64,000 bases of DNA from Candidatus Izemoplasmatales bacterium (GCA_041649275.1 JBAZNL010000007.1:16683-80682), one strand, 5' to 3'; shown: positions 53,867-63,084, counted from the first letter of the stretch. Notes: generated by a model from the letters alone, not told the origin. Numbers and translations: made by a program.

Positions 53867-54696
53867 GGACGCGCCGCGGTCCGCCGCGGTGCGACCGACC
53901 GCGCCTTGCGGTCGAGCGGCCGGTGGGCGACGATGCCGATCAGAAGCATCAGATACGCGACGAGCGCGAACCCGACGATGTAGATCACGACGAAGACGGG
54001 ATGGGGGACGAGCGGCTCGATCTGCGAGAGGATCGGCAGGTGCGTCCCGTAGACGGGGTTGATGAAGAACATGTTGAAGGTGGCGTCGCCCATCCAGGCG
54101 TTGTAGGCGGTGTTCATGAGGATCGCCGTTCCCACCAGGACGGCGAACACGGCGGTCGCTCCCAGGATCGATTTCGAGGTGAGCTTGACCTTGTTCGCCA
54201 GGAGCGCGACCCCGACGACCATCATCGCGCCGTGATGCACCATCGTCTGGATGTTGATGCCGATGGTGTTGATGAAGACGTCGTTCGGATAGAACATGAC
54301 CGCGAGTCCCGCGAACAGCCCGTAGGTGCCGAGGAAATTAACGAGCGCCTGGCGGATCTTGTCGTTCTTCGTGAGTCCCGCGACCAGGGCGACGTACATC
54401 GGCGTCGAGCAGAACTGGAAGGGGAAGGCGTACCATTGGTAACTCCATCCCGCCTGGTAGCTGAAGATGAGCTGCTTGTACGCCTCGAACGAGAGCAGAA
54501 GCGCGGCGAAGGCGAGCAGGAACCGGCGAAGCCGCTTCTCGCCGCCGTTTCGAAGAGAGATGGCGGCGAGGACCGCCGCGGTGATCGCGACGGCGAGGGC
54601 GAGATAGTGGAACCAGCTTTCGGAAAGCGACTGGTAGGGGACGGGGCGGGTCATTTCCCCGTTGAGGAACTGCATGATGCGATCGATTGTCGTCAT
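53863..54696 (-). CDS. YwaF/TMEM164-like integral membrane protein (2 of 3)
   Basis: A 277-residue protein with seven predicted membrane helices. The family marks FPFQFCSTPMY and TMVHHGAMM are present (conserved Cys and His). The C-terminal tail is basic. An extended -10 (TGGTATAAT, minus, 54729-54737) faces the divergent third member, whose promoter has the same ATGTGGTATAAT sequence. Function unknown in bacteria. Confidence 0.8.
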   Translation of the reverse strand: MTTIDRIMQFLNGEMTRPVPYQSLSESWFHYLALAVAITAAVLAAISLRNGGEKRLRRFLLAFAALLLSFEAYKQLIFSYQAGWSYQWYAFPFQFCSTPMYVALVAGLTKNDKIRQALVNFLGTYGLFAGLAVMFYPNDVFINTIGINIQTMVHHGAMMVVGVALLANKVKLTSKSILGATAVFAVLVGTAILMNTAYNAWMGDATFNMFFINPVYGTHLPILSQIEPLVPHPVFVVIYIVGFALVAYLMLLIGIVAHRPLDRKARSVAPRRTAARP

Positions 54697-54851
54697 AGAT
54701 ACCGCCTTTTACATCGTAAGTCGATGTCATTATACCACATGCGTTTCGATTTGTCTTCATCAAATCATCACGATTCGTTTATTATTGTGCAATACACGCC
54801 TGCGCGGGAGTGTTCCAATGTGGTATAATATCTGAAAAGGGAGGTTTCGAC

Positions 54852-55571
54852 ATGATCCCATTCTTCAGCGAACAGCCCGGTCAACCGCTCGAATGGTTCG
54901 GCGTCACGCACATCGCACTTACCCTCGGCTTCATCCTAAGCGTCGTTCTCCTCTGGATCCTTTCACCCAGACTCAAGGGTTCCAAGGCTGAGCCTTGGAT
55001 CCGCTACGGGATCCTGGTCCTCGGAATCGCGTTCGAGTGGCGGGTCTTCGAGAGCCGCATGCTCACGACGTCGCCGTTCCGGTTCCCGCTGTGCGCCGTC
55101 GCTCTCTACTCGCTCTTCTTCGCGGTCGCGTTCAAGAAGGAAGCGATCTTCAGGATCGCCTACTTCTATGCGTTCGGATCGCTTCTGTCGTTCCTCTTCT
55201 ACGACACGCCGTTCGGCCTCGACCGCTGGAGCGGGTGGACCTTCTTCGGAGCCCACGCCGTCATCGCGTGGCTCGCGGTGTATGGCGTCCGTGTGATGGG
55301 ATTCGTCCCCGTCAAACGCGACTGGCTGCGGTCGATGGCGTTCCTCGCCGCCTATGCCTTCGTCGCCGGATATGCGAAACTGCGTTTCGGCGGAGCCGAC
55401 GAACTCTTCCTGTTCACACCGCCCGCCGCGTTCCTCGCGTCTTTCCAGGAATCCTCCCCGCTGCTCTATCTGCTGGCATTTTCATCGTTCGCTACCGCAC
55501 TGATCGCACTGATGTATCTGCCGGTGCATCTGGTCTCGATGCGAACGAAAGCCGCCCATCGTCCGGCATGA
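54852..55571 (+). CDS. YwaF/TMEM164-like integral membrane protein (3 of 3)
   Basis: A 239-residue protein with about seven helices: GVTHIALTLGFIL at the N-terminus (conserved His), FRFPLCAVALYSLFF (conserved Cys) and FFGAHAVIAW. GGGAGG 7 bases before the ATG at 54852 chooses it over the ATG at 54810, which precedes the -10 box (54824-54829). Divergent from member 2, with a terminator downstream. Confidence 0.78.
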   Translation: MIPFFSEQPGQPLEWFGVTHIALTLGFILSVVLLWILSPRLKGSKAEPWIRYGILVLGIAFEWRVFESRMLTTSPFRFPLCAVALYSLFFAVAFKKEAIFRIAYFYAFGSLLSFLFYDTPFGLDRWSGWTFFGAHAVIAWLAVYGVRVMGFVPVKRDWLRSMAFLAAYAFVAGYAKLRFGGADELFLFTPPAAFLASFQESSPLLYLLAFSSFATALIALMYLPVHLVSMRTKAAHRPA

Positions 55572-55578
55572 AATGAAA

Positions 55579-55616
55579 GAGCCCCGCGTCCTTCCGGCGA
55601 AGACGCGGGGCTTTTT
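55579..55616 (+). terminator. Terminator of the third YwaF-like gene
   Basis: Stem AGCCCCGCGTC/GACGCGGGGCT (55580-55590, 55602-55612) followed by TTTTC. Confidence 0.88.
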
Positions 55617-55702
55617 CGACGATCGCCCTCCCGTTCGGGGGACGCCGTTGAACGATTTCATCGAAGAGGCCGGAAATGATCCCGGCCGTCGGATCGATGC
55701 GT

Positions 55703-57502
55703 TCAGGCGTCCTTCCGATGGGCGACGAGATCGTCGATGATCGATGCGATCTCGTCGATCGCTTCGATCAGGGGTCGGTCCGTCGACAGGTCGACCCCGA
55801 CCATCCGGGCCAGTTCCAGCGGCGTCTTCGTGCCGCCGGCCTTCAGGACCTCGATCCATGCCTGCGGTTCGATCGCCTTCGATTCGATCATGCCGGACAC
55901 CTTCGTACCGAGCGTGAGGCCGGCGGAATAGGTGTACGGATAGAGTCCCATGAAGAAGTGCGGCTGTCTCATCCACGTATAGCCCGCCCAATCGGGAATC
56001 TCGACCGCGTCGCCCCAGAACTTCCTGAGGACGTCGAGGTTGATGCCCTTGAGCACCTGGGCCGAAAGCGGCTGCTTCTGGTCGACCCTCCGGTAGACTT
56101 CCCGCTGGAACGCCGCCTCGAGCAGGTGGGTCACGAAGTTGTGGTAGTAGGTGCGGGCGATCTTCACCGATTTCAGCCACGCCTTCTCGCGCGAGGTCTT
56201 CGCCGTCCTGATCAGGTGATTGGCGACCAGCAGCTCGTTGGTCGTCGACGGCGCTTCCACGAAGTACGTCGACGGCCGCGTGTTCAGGATGCTCTGGTGG
56301 CGGTTGGCGTATTGGAAGTGACCCGCATGCCCGAGCTCGTGCGCGAGGACCATCACCTCGTCCATCTGGCCGTTCCAGTTGATCAGGATGAAGGATGTCG
56401 CCCCATAGGGCGAGGAACAGAAGCCGCCGGTCGATTTCCCCTGGTTCTGCGGGAAATCGATCCAGCGTTCGTCGAACGCGCGCCGCACGACCTGATTGTA
56501 CTCGCTTCCCAGGACGGACAGCCCCGCCTCGATCAGCGCCCGGGCCTCTTCGATCGTCACCTTGGGTTCGAAGGAGGGATCGACGGCGATCTTCAGGTCC
56601 GCGTAGGTCATCCTGTCGAGGCCGTGGACGTCCTTCAGGAGAAGGGCGTACCGCCGCATGGCCGGAGCCAGGCGTTCCATGATCAGGTCGATCTGGCGGT
56701 CCATGAAGTCGCGCGTGACCTTCTGGTCATACAGCAGGTAGTCGAAGACGTTGGGATACCCGCGCAGTTCGGAGAGGATCTTCTCCTTCTGGACGTGGGC
56801 GGAGTAGTTGCTGGCGAAGCCGTGCTGGTATTCCTGCAGCTTCTTGTAGAAAGACTCGTAGGCGGCCCTTCGGACCGGGGTGTCCACCACGTACTCGTAC
56901 TCGTTTTCGAACAGCGTGAACGAATTGGGATGCTTGACTCCGTCCACCTCGAAGTCGTCGAACTTCATGTCCGCCAGCTTGAAGCGGTTGTAGTTGACGT
57001 AGGCGGCGTTCAGGACCGGCGACAGGGCGACCAGGGCCTTTTCGACCTCGGGGATCAGCGTGTACTTCTTCTCGTCGATGACGTCGAGCAGGTAGTGGCG
57101 ATTCTCCTCGGCGCACTCCGAGGCTTCCCGCAGGAGCGCATCGGGAGCGGCCTTCAGTTCGTTTTCGAAGAAGGCCGTCTTCTTCGAGATGGTCTGGAAG
57201 CGGATCATGCTCTTCCCTTGCCGCATCTGATTCTCTTCGCTGATCGAATCGGTGCTCGACTGGAGCGAGGCGTACGCGCCGATCCGCGTCAGCCTGCCGC
57301 GGATGTCCTGGTAGGCGGTCAACGCCTCGTTGATGGTATCCTTATCATTCAGCTTGGTTTCAAACTTCGCGCAGAAGGAATCGACGAGCCGTTCGGCTTC
57401 ATCGAAGGCCTCGAGGTACAGCGACTCGGTCTTGAACAGGTTCGCGATGTCCCACGTGCGCTTCGCATCGAGTTCCTGGCGTTTCGGCAATTGCATCTTC
57501 AT
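55703..57502 (-). CDS. pepF: Oligoendopeptidase F (M3 metallopeptidase)
   Basis: A 599-residue cytoplasmic zinc peptidase that degrades oligopeptides. The zinc-binding HELGH is at 388-392 with the third ligand in STTNELL. Length and end match PepF. Start at 57502 (ATG) is preferred to the GTG at 57511 because AGAGGTGA is 5-6 bases before the ATG. An extended -10 (TGCTATAAT, minus, 57523-57531) lies just upstream. Confidence 0.95.
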   Translation of the reverse strand: MKMQLPKRQELDAKRTWDIANLFKTESLYLEAFDEAERLVDSFCAKFETKLNDKDTINEALTAYQDIRGRLTRIGAYASLQSSTDSISEENQMRQGKSMIRFQTISKKTAFFENELKAAPDALLREASECAEENRHYLLDVIDEKKYTLIPEVEKALVALSPVLNAAYVNYNRFKLADMKFDDFEVDGVKHPNSFTLFENEYEYVVDTPVRRAAYESFYKKLQEYQHGFASNYSAHVQKEKILSELRGYPNVFDYLLYDQKVTRDFMDRQIDLIMERLAPAMRRYALLLKDVHGLDRMTYADLKIAVDPSFEPKVTIEEARALIEAGLSVLGSEYNQVVRRAFDERWIDFPQNQGKSTGGFCSSPYGATSFILINWNGQMDEVMVLAHELGHAGHFQYANRHQSILNTRPSTYFVEAPSTTNELLVANHLIRTAKTSREKAWLKSVKIARTYYHNFVTHLLEAAFQREVYRRVDQKQPLSAQVLKGINLDVLRKFWGDAVEIPDWAGYTWMRQPHFFMGLYPYTYSAGLTLGTKVSGMIESKAIEPQAWIEVLKAGGTKTPLELARMVGVDLSTDRPLIEAIDEIASIIDDLVAHRKDA

Positions 57503-57721
57503 ATTGTTCACCTCTTGTGAAGATTATAGCATGAGTCCCATCCGATTTCGTCCCCGAATGACATCAAGATGGTTCGATCGCGGTCCCCGGGCAGACGGTT
57601 CGGTCCGTGAAGCGAAGGCGACATCCGCGATGCGGTCCCGTCGTCGGGAAGCGCACTCGGCCATCGTGCGTTCGTCAATCCGGGTCGCCGATAGCGTTCT
57701 TTCCGGATCCTGAAGTGCATT

Positions 57722-58951
57722 TCATTTCGATTCGTCCTGGAAATAATCTGCGACGATGTACGACATTTTGTAGTAGCCTTTCGCATTCATATAGTATACG
57801 TCGTACATGTTCGTACTGTCCATGAAATCGATGAATGTCAGCGTGCCGTCGATCTCTTCGGTGACCCCGAGGGAAAACGAGAGTTGCCTGATCTCCTCGC
57901 CGCCGACGTCTTCATACGCTTCCACGATATAGCCGAAAGCATACCCGTCGTCATCTTTCTGCTTCTGATGGAGTTCCACACGATATCGATCGCAGTTCGC
58001 CGCGTTGGAAAATGAATACGCGATGGTTTCCATAAGGTATCGCTCGTCTCCGTCGACGAGCACTACGGTAAAGACGATGTCGTCCGTTCCGTTTTTCTCG
58101 ATGTACACTTCCAGCATGCCCGCCGATCCGATCAGCTCCTGGCCATCGCCGTCGAATTCCGGCAGATAGAGCGTGGATTCTTCCTGCCTGACATAGTCAT
58201 AGAAGTTGTTGTCGTAATGATCCGAGGGCGCTTCATGCGAACTCACCAATGCGATGATCGTCAAAAGACCGATCATGATCGACAGGGACAGGATGACGGA
58301 AGGTCCGGGCAATTTGGTGACTTTCTTGTTCGACACGAAGTTGTTGCAGTTCTTTCGATAGATGGCCAGATAGGCCAGCACGAACAGGCCGACGCCGAGA
58401 ACGACGCCCGACAGTGTCAATATGAAAACCCGATTGTTCGCCAGGTACGCTCCAAGATTGTTCTCGCCGACATCCGCGACCGGCATCCAGGCCAACTGTG
58501 CTTGATTGGCATCGGTCACCAGACCGATGTCGGCGACATGCTCGCCTTGGATTGTCAATGTGAAATCGTAGGGTTGACAATAATCATGGACTTCCTGACC
58601 GGGGATCAGATGAGTCATGTACGTACCGTTCCATTGCGATATTCCGCTCCATAATCCGTGGCTGCCGCAGGAAAAACGGAATATCGTATCTAGCTTGTCA
58701 ATATTCCATTTCAAGATGTAATTGACATATTCGTTCCCATCGCCATCGACGATCTCGGAACTCTTGACGGCGAACAACGTCAAATCGTAATCCGCATTCT
58801 CGTATACCACGGCGTATGAGTCAAAATACTTCACGGTCAACTCGTAATATGCATCATAATAAGAGAACGTCTCTTCCTGGAGAGGAGCAGTGCAACCGGA
58901 CAGACTCCATGTCGACAATACCGCAAGCAGTGCGGTCATGAACTTTTTCAT
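57722..58951 (-). CDS. Two-helix membrane lipoprotein coupled to a LytTR regulator
   Basis: A 409-residue protein. Signal peptide with lipobox SLSGC (Cys about residue 20); extracytoplasmic domain to about residue 185; two membrane helices (FILTLSGVVLGVGLFVLAYLAIY and PSVILSLSIMIGLLTIIALV) joined by a short basic cytoplasmic loop; then a second acidic extracytoplasmic domain (about 265-409). Its ATG overlaps the stop of the LytTR gene. The layout resembles LytTR regulatory systems in which a membrane protein holds the regulator inactive. No family recognised. Base composition is more AT-rich than the genome average. Confidence 0.72.
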   Translation of the reverse strand: MKKFMTALLAVLSTWSLSGCTAPLQEETFSYYDAYYELTVKYFDSYAVVYENADYDLTLFAVKSSEIVDGDGNEYVNYILKWNIDKLDTIFRFSCGSHGLWSGISQWNGTYMTHLIPGQEVHDYCQPYDFTLTIQGEHVADIGLVTDANQAQLAWMPVADVGENNLGAYLANNRVFILTLSGVVLGVGLFVLAYLAIYRKNCNNFVSNKKVTKLPGPSVILSLSIMIGLLTIIALVSSHEAPSDHYDNNFYDYVRQEESTLYLPEFDGDGQELIGSAGMLEVYIEKNGTDDIVFTVVLVDGDERYLMETIAYSFSNAANCDRYRVELHQKQKDDDGYAFGYIVEAYEDVGGEEIRQLSFSLGVTEEIDGTLTFIDFMDSTNMYDVYYMNAKGYYKMSYIVADYFQDESK

Positions 58952-59409
58952 TCCTTGCCCCCTCCTTCGATATAGTTCTTGAAGATGTGGTAATAGCTCC
59001 TCGTCACGTCCACATGATCCTTGTTCTTCATGGTGAGGACGAACTTGGAATTGATCGTCGGCTTGATGCTGCGTATCTGGTCGAGGTTGACGATGGATGA
59101 ACTGCTGACGCGCATGAACCTCTGATGTCGGTACAGGCTCTCGATCTCGTATAGCCTGTATTTCACACGACACGACAGGTTGATTGTGTGACAGGTGATG
59201 TCATTGCCATCGCTCTCGAAATAGACCACATCCTTGGGTCGGATGAGGAATATTTCATCCGCATGATACCCGGTGATCAAATCCGGGTCGCTTTCGCCTG
59301 AGATCAATGTGTAGTCGAAGTCAAGATCGTTGATTTCGATGTCCATGTTTTCAAAGAAGGCCTTGAGTATCTCCTTGTGCTTCTCATCGACCGATAGCCT
59401 GAGTTTCAC
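58948..59409 (-). CDS. LytTR-domain DNA-binding regulator
   Basis: A 153-residue regulator with no receiver domain. Residues about 45-150 form a LytTR domain (IRPKDVVYFESDGNDITCHT, YEIESLYRHQRFMRVSSSSIVNLDQIRSIKP, LTMKNKDHVDVTRSYYHIFK). Starts with GTG at 59409, with AAGGGG upstream. The promoter carries the inverted repeat TAGCAT-CGA-ATGCTA over its -10/spacer. Co-translated with the membrane lipoprotein, which is probably its sensor or anti-activator. Confidence 0.9.
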   Translation of the reverse strand: MKLRLSVDEKHKEILKAFFENMDIEINDLDFDYTLISGESDPDLITGYHADEIFLIRPKDVVYFESDGNDITCHTINLSCRVKYRLYEIESLYRHQRFMRVSSSSIVNLDQIRSIKPTINSKFVLTMKNKDHVDVTRSYYHIFKNYIEGGGKE

Positions 59410-59427
59410 GTCGTCACCCCTTTTTCA

Positions 59428-59454
59428 ATTGTAGCATCGAATGCTAAAAATCAA
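59428..59454 (-). promoter_or_regulatory. Promoter and inverted repeat of the LytTR operon
   Basis: Minus strand TTGATT (59449-59454), 15-base spacer, extended -10 TGCTACAAT (59428-59436). The palindrome TAGCAT-N3-ATGCTA (59432-59446) overlaps the spacer and -10. Confidence 0.65.
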
Positions 59455-59884
59455 CATCTTGAGATGATACTTTACAAGCGGAAGCATGTAACTTGCCGAT
59501 GTTCCGCAACCAAACAATTCCTTTCGGTGAATCGATGTGCTTGGCATCGCGCTTGTTTCATCGGTCCATGAACACACTTCAAGAGATGAAGGGGACCGAA
59601 GCAGAAAAAACGCGAACAATCGGAAACATGGCGGTAAACGCCGAATGTCCGTGCCGTCGCGATCGTTACGATCCAGGGATGAAATGAATTCAATCAGTAC
59701 AAAATCACGCCACATCAGAGTTCACGGCGCCCTTGCGATTCATTGTGAACCCCCGCAATCTACACCCCTAGAGCTATGCGTAATGATGGCCGAGTGCAGC
59801 CACGCCATTCCAGCAGATGGGAATCGTCAATGATGCGGAATCCTTGATCGAGTCAAGAATCGCCGAGACGATTTATGATCATCG
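59455..59884. other. AT-richer gap without a supported gene
   Basis: Short open frames on both strands lack ribosome binding sites and family features. No repeats, tRNA or transposase remnants were recognised. Confidence 0.5.
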
Positions 59885-60433
59885 TTAATAATATAGATCG
59901 CCAAACCAGACGCTGCGTCCATCAAAGGACAGTTCGATGCCATCGTCATATGCAGTAACGTCCAGACAGTTGGATTCTAGATTTTGACAGGAAGTGAAGA
60001 AAGGTGCCAAATCAACTCTTATATCCAGTGAATACACAACGTTCATTTCCATGTATTGATAGACCTTCTCGTCTTGTTCAACGTCATTCAGGAATAGGGC
60101 GACCGCTTCGCCGTATGATGATATCTCCCCCGAAGCCAGTGAATCGTTCAGCGTCATAAACTCGTCGCCTTCCCTGAGTTTGAAATTATCGATGGAAATG
60201 GAGAATTTCTTCGGATATCCTCTCTTCAGTTCGAACGTGAAATGATACTCCATCCAAGTGCTGTCTTCGGCATATTCAACGGAAAGGAGTTGGACTTCAA
60301 AGTCATTTTCAAATTCGATGTACCCATTCTCATCATCCGTATAAATCCGGGTCGGTGTATAATGGCATGCCATGACAGCAGAAACGAAAAAACACAAGAC
60401 TAACAATGATACGACCTTCCTGACATTATCCAT
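59885..60433 (-). CDS. Small lipoprotein of unknown function
   Basis: A 182-residue protein with a signal peptide and lipobox AVMAC-H (Cys about 24), then a beta-rich acidic domain. Start at 60433 follows a GGAGGAGG cluster 8-14 bases upstream; the frame is open further but without signal-peptide logic. No family recognised. Confidence 0.65.
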   Translation of the reverse strand: MDNVRKVVSLLVLCFFVSAVMACHYTPTRIYTDDENGYIEFENDFEVQLLSVEYAEDSTWMEYHFTFELKRGYPKKFSISIDNFKLREGDEFMTLNDSLASGEISSYGEAVALFLNDVEQDEKVYQYMEMNVVYSLDIRVDLAPFFTSCQNLESNCLDVTAYDDGIELSFDGRSVWFGDLYY

Positions 60434-60634
60434 ACCCACATCCTCCTCCAAGCATTGCGTTTGGACAAAGCGAAATACATCTCGATGGTCTTGCTTCGCG
60501 AACCGGGCATCGCTTTCCATCTCCGCCGTTCTACCCATGCTCCCGGGAGCATCGCGCTGACGAAAAGCATGGAAATCCAACGGAAGACGATTGATTATCC
60601 TTAGAATTCCATGCAATATGCAAGAAATGGATCC

Positions 60635-61258
60635 TTACGCAACTTCAGAAATGATTGCAATCTCATCGTGCTGTATATCATAATAGAACAAGACGAACCG
60701 CCCATCCTTATCTCTCGCCAAGCAAATGCTCGGACAGCTGGACTCCATCTCGATTTTCCCGACTTCAAGAATGATCGGCGACCCCAGTTCACCGAGCGCG
60801 TCGATGTTGGAATCGAAATTCCCATCGAAAGCATTCGGGAAGAAAAACATCCCGGAATAGCCTTCGAAAACATCAATGCTGACCCCGCTGTTGAGTGCAA
60901 CGTATTCATCCAATTCGCTCTGAATGATCGCAAATTCAGGGATGCTGGTTTCTCTGACGATCATCTCATGATCCCGGTCGACCGGATAGAACATTTCATA
61001 GTACCGACCATCCTCTTCACTACGGATCAGATACACTACCACAATGTCTTTTCCCGTTGAAGGGTAATCGTTTTTGATACAAAATGAATTCAACATTTCA
61101 TGGGCCTGGTCGATATATAAACTTGTCGAGGCGATTTCAACGCTATGACCCATTTCTTCAAACAAATCGATGGGAGGGGTGTCGCGGACATTCTCGCAAC
61201 CCAATAATCCGAGCGATACGAGAACAACGAAAAACAAGGTTAATGGGTTTTTGCTCAT
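60635..61258 (-). CDS. Lipoprotein of unknown function
   Basis: A 207-residue protein: signal peptide LTLFFVVLVSLGLLGC-E (lipobox LLGC, Cys at about 21) and an acidic alpha/beta domain. Start at 61258 has GAGG 6 bases upstream and begins the signal peptide cleanly. Neighbour of another orphan lipoprotein on the same strand but 200 bases away. No family recognised. Confidence 0.65.
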   Translation of the reverse strand: MSKNPLTLFFVVLVSLGLLGCENVRDTPPIDLFEEMGHSVEIASTSLYIDQAHEMLNSFCIKNDYPSTGKDIVVVYLIRSEEDGRYYEMFYPVDRDHEMIVRETSIPEFAIIQSELDEYVALNSGVSIDVFEGYSGMFFFPNAFDGNFDSNIDALGELGSPIILEVGKIEMESSCPSICLARDKDGRFVLFYYDIQHDEIAIISEVA

Positions 61259-61411
61259 GGTGATCCTCGATTCATATACGCTTTGCGGTGGTTCAGGCAT
61301 TTCGTTTTGCATAGATCTGCGAATTGTTGCTTGGAATGGGCGAGGCATCTACTCCCAATGCATCATGTATCCAGACCACTCAATAAAAATCCACACCAAT
61401 CCGCAATCCAG

Positions 61412-61894
61412 TCATACCTCTTTTTCCATGATGAGTGAATATTCGTGGTTCTCTATCGGAACATACCCTAGTGATTCATATAAATTCCTCGCGTAATTGC
61501 TTTTTAGAACATGGAGAAGAATTTTGTCATATTGTAGAGAATTCACGATTTCTTCTAGCTGTATCATCGCCGTTCTGCCAATGCCTTTTGAACGGTACTC
61601 ACTCCTGACATAGATATCAAACAAGAAAATCGATGAGTCATCAAGGTGTGGCAGTTTTCCTATCCAGAGAAATCCAATATTAGGTTGATTCAGTGTATCT
61701 ATGACATAAAAATGGTGTCGTTCAGTGTGTGGTCCGTTTGGCAAAAGAAGCGGAAGCATCTTGTTTAGTTTCTCCATTTCTTCTGACATTGTTTTGCCAC
61801 TTGCGCTAGATTGATCTTTTGCTTGATGGTTGGTGGAAATAACAATCCATTCATTGTATTCTTCTTCTGTAATAGGCCTTAGCGTTATGTCCAT
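61412..61894 (-). CDS. GNAT-family N-acetyltransferase
   Basis: A 160-residue acetyltransferase. Acetyl-CoA loop RSEYRSKGIGRTAM (R/QxxGxG/A) and the closing ILLHVLKSNYARNLYESLGYVPIENHEYSLIMEK are typical. AAGGAG 7 bases upstream of the ATG at 61894. AT-rich codon use compared with the genes before 57 kb. Substrate unknown. Confidence 0.9.
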   Translation of the reverse strand: MDITLRPITEEEYNEWIVISTNHQAKDQSSASGKTMSEEMEKLNKMLPLLLPNGPHTERHHFYVIDTLNQPNIGFLWIGKLPHLDDSSIFLFDIYVRSEYRSKGIGRTAMIQLEEIVNSLQYDKILLHVLKSNYARNLYESLGYVPIENHEYSLIMEKEV

Positions 61895-62108
61895 CGTGAT
61901 CTCCTTCTATCTTCTCTCTTCTTCATCGATTCAGAAGAACCGTTCCCATTTTCTCACAACACTTGTGACAATACCCGATTACTCAAAATCATATCCTACC
62001 TATACATTTGGTATCGCAGACCACTCACTGATTTCCATACCAATCCAGTATGCATGTTATCCCCATTGAAATCATCGGCTACCATAAATTGTATACCTTA
62101 CCAGCCCA

Positions 62109-62432
62109 TCACCAACCAAGCGACTTGACATCATCAGAAGTTGCAATCTTGATGAACTGGAAGTCATGAAAATTGCAATTGCGATAATCCAAAAACCCCA
62201 ATGAATCGATTTTAATCGTGAAATATATAGTCGATGAAACAATGAATGATATCGGTCCATTCATTGTCATGAATTCAAGATGATATTTCCTTGTACTCGG
62301 TTTTGCGGTCGTATCGAAAAATCCAAGTTTCATCTTTTGGATGCCAAGCGCGTCTTCGTGACTGGACTTCTTTGTTGATATGTTTTTTGCTATTAAAATA
62401 GCTTTCCCGTGAAAATCACGATTATTGTCCAT
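62109..62432 (-). CDS. Hypothetical protein, AT-rich
   Basis: A 107-residue soluble protein without recognised family. AGAGGGAA upstream of the ATG gives some support. It is among the most AT-rich stretches in the window, consistent with acquired DNA. Confidence 0.45.
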   Translation of the reverse strand: MDNNRDFHGKAILIAKNISTKKSSHEDALGIQKMKLGFFDTTAKPSTRKYHLEFMTMNGPISFIVSSTIYFTIKIDSLGFLDYRNCNFHDFQFIKIATSDDVKSLGW

Positions 62433-62700
62433 ACCTGTTCCCTCTTCTCGTGTGACAGATTAGTATGATTGCTGACGAGTGTTGTATGCTTGCACTTTTT
62501 TCTTTGGAATCCGTTCTTTTTATTAAATAATAGCACTTATCCTGCGCAATTGTAAGTCGTATAACTAAATATGAACCCTAATTGGATTAGAAAAAGTTGA
62601 GTGGATTCCTTTCGAGTTATACAAGAGATCGACGTTGTCAGACTAGTCCGATTCGACTTGAATGTGTATAAAATATAAGAGAATTGACTCCTTGGTGCAT
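62433..62700. other. AT-rich non-coding stretch downstream of ssrA
   Basis: No supported gene. It could hold a promoter for the leftward genes or the remnant of an insertion. No integrase or clear direct repeat of the ssrA 3' end was seen. Confidence 0.4.
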
Positions 62701-62732
62701 AAAAAAAGGTCTGATACGGTTGTATCAAACCT
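62700..62732 (-). terminator. Terminator of ssrA
   Basis: Stem AGGTTTGATAC/GTATCAGACCT (62707-62732, one G-U) followed on the minus strand by a run of seven T, 12 bases after the tmRNA 3' end. Confidence 0.9.
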
Positions 62733-62744
62733 ATGATTGTCAAA

Positions 62745-63084
62745 TGGTGGAGCTGCGGGGATTTGAACCCCGGTCCAAAACAGCCGATCGTCGAGGTTTC
62801 TACATGCTTAGTTTCCTGTGAATCTCGTCGCCGGACTGCCAGGGAACCCACCATCCGACGACCAGCCTTATTGTCTTCGCGAACGAGCCTAAGGCGGCGA
62901 CCCGTTTTGCTATCCTGCTAGCTGGAGGTTCCCCGAACCCGCAGGCTGGAAGGGGGAACCCCGCTACCTATGCTTAGGCGGCGAAAGCGTAATTGTTGTT
63001 GGCAGTTATTTGCCGGTGCGTGTATAGTCCGCCGACTGCATGCTTGCTCGACTCGAACTGCCCTGTCGAATCCAGAACAGCCCC
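62745..63084 (-). ncRNA. ssrA: tmRNA (transfer-messenger RNA), about 340 nt
   Basis: Minus strand. 5' GGGGCTGTTCTGGATTCGAC and 3' GGTTCAAATCCCCGCAGCTC plus CACCA form the tRNA(Ala)-like acceptor and T-arm. The tag reading frame lies at 62974-63003: resume codon GCC preceded by TAACT, giving ANNNYAFAA and stop TAA, i.e. AANNNYAFAA on rescued proteins including the charged Ala. tmRNA frees stalled ribosomes with SmpB, encoded 346 bases upstream on the same strand. CCA is encoded. Confidence 0.97.

Noticed and set aside
59743..59790. Possible second copy of the ssrA 3' end (an attachment site)
   Set aside because: Only a short partial match (gaacccccgcaa) to the T-arm; too short to support a direct repeat.
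62745..62820. Independent tRNA gene
   Set aside because: The T-arm and acceptor belong to the tmRNA; the 5' half is at 63084, not within tRNA length.
62537..62854. 105-codon minus-strand frame overlapping the tmRNA
   Set aside because: Its start lies within the tmRNA sequence and there is no ribosome binding site or family similarity.
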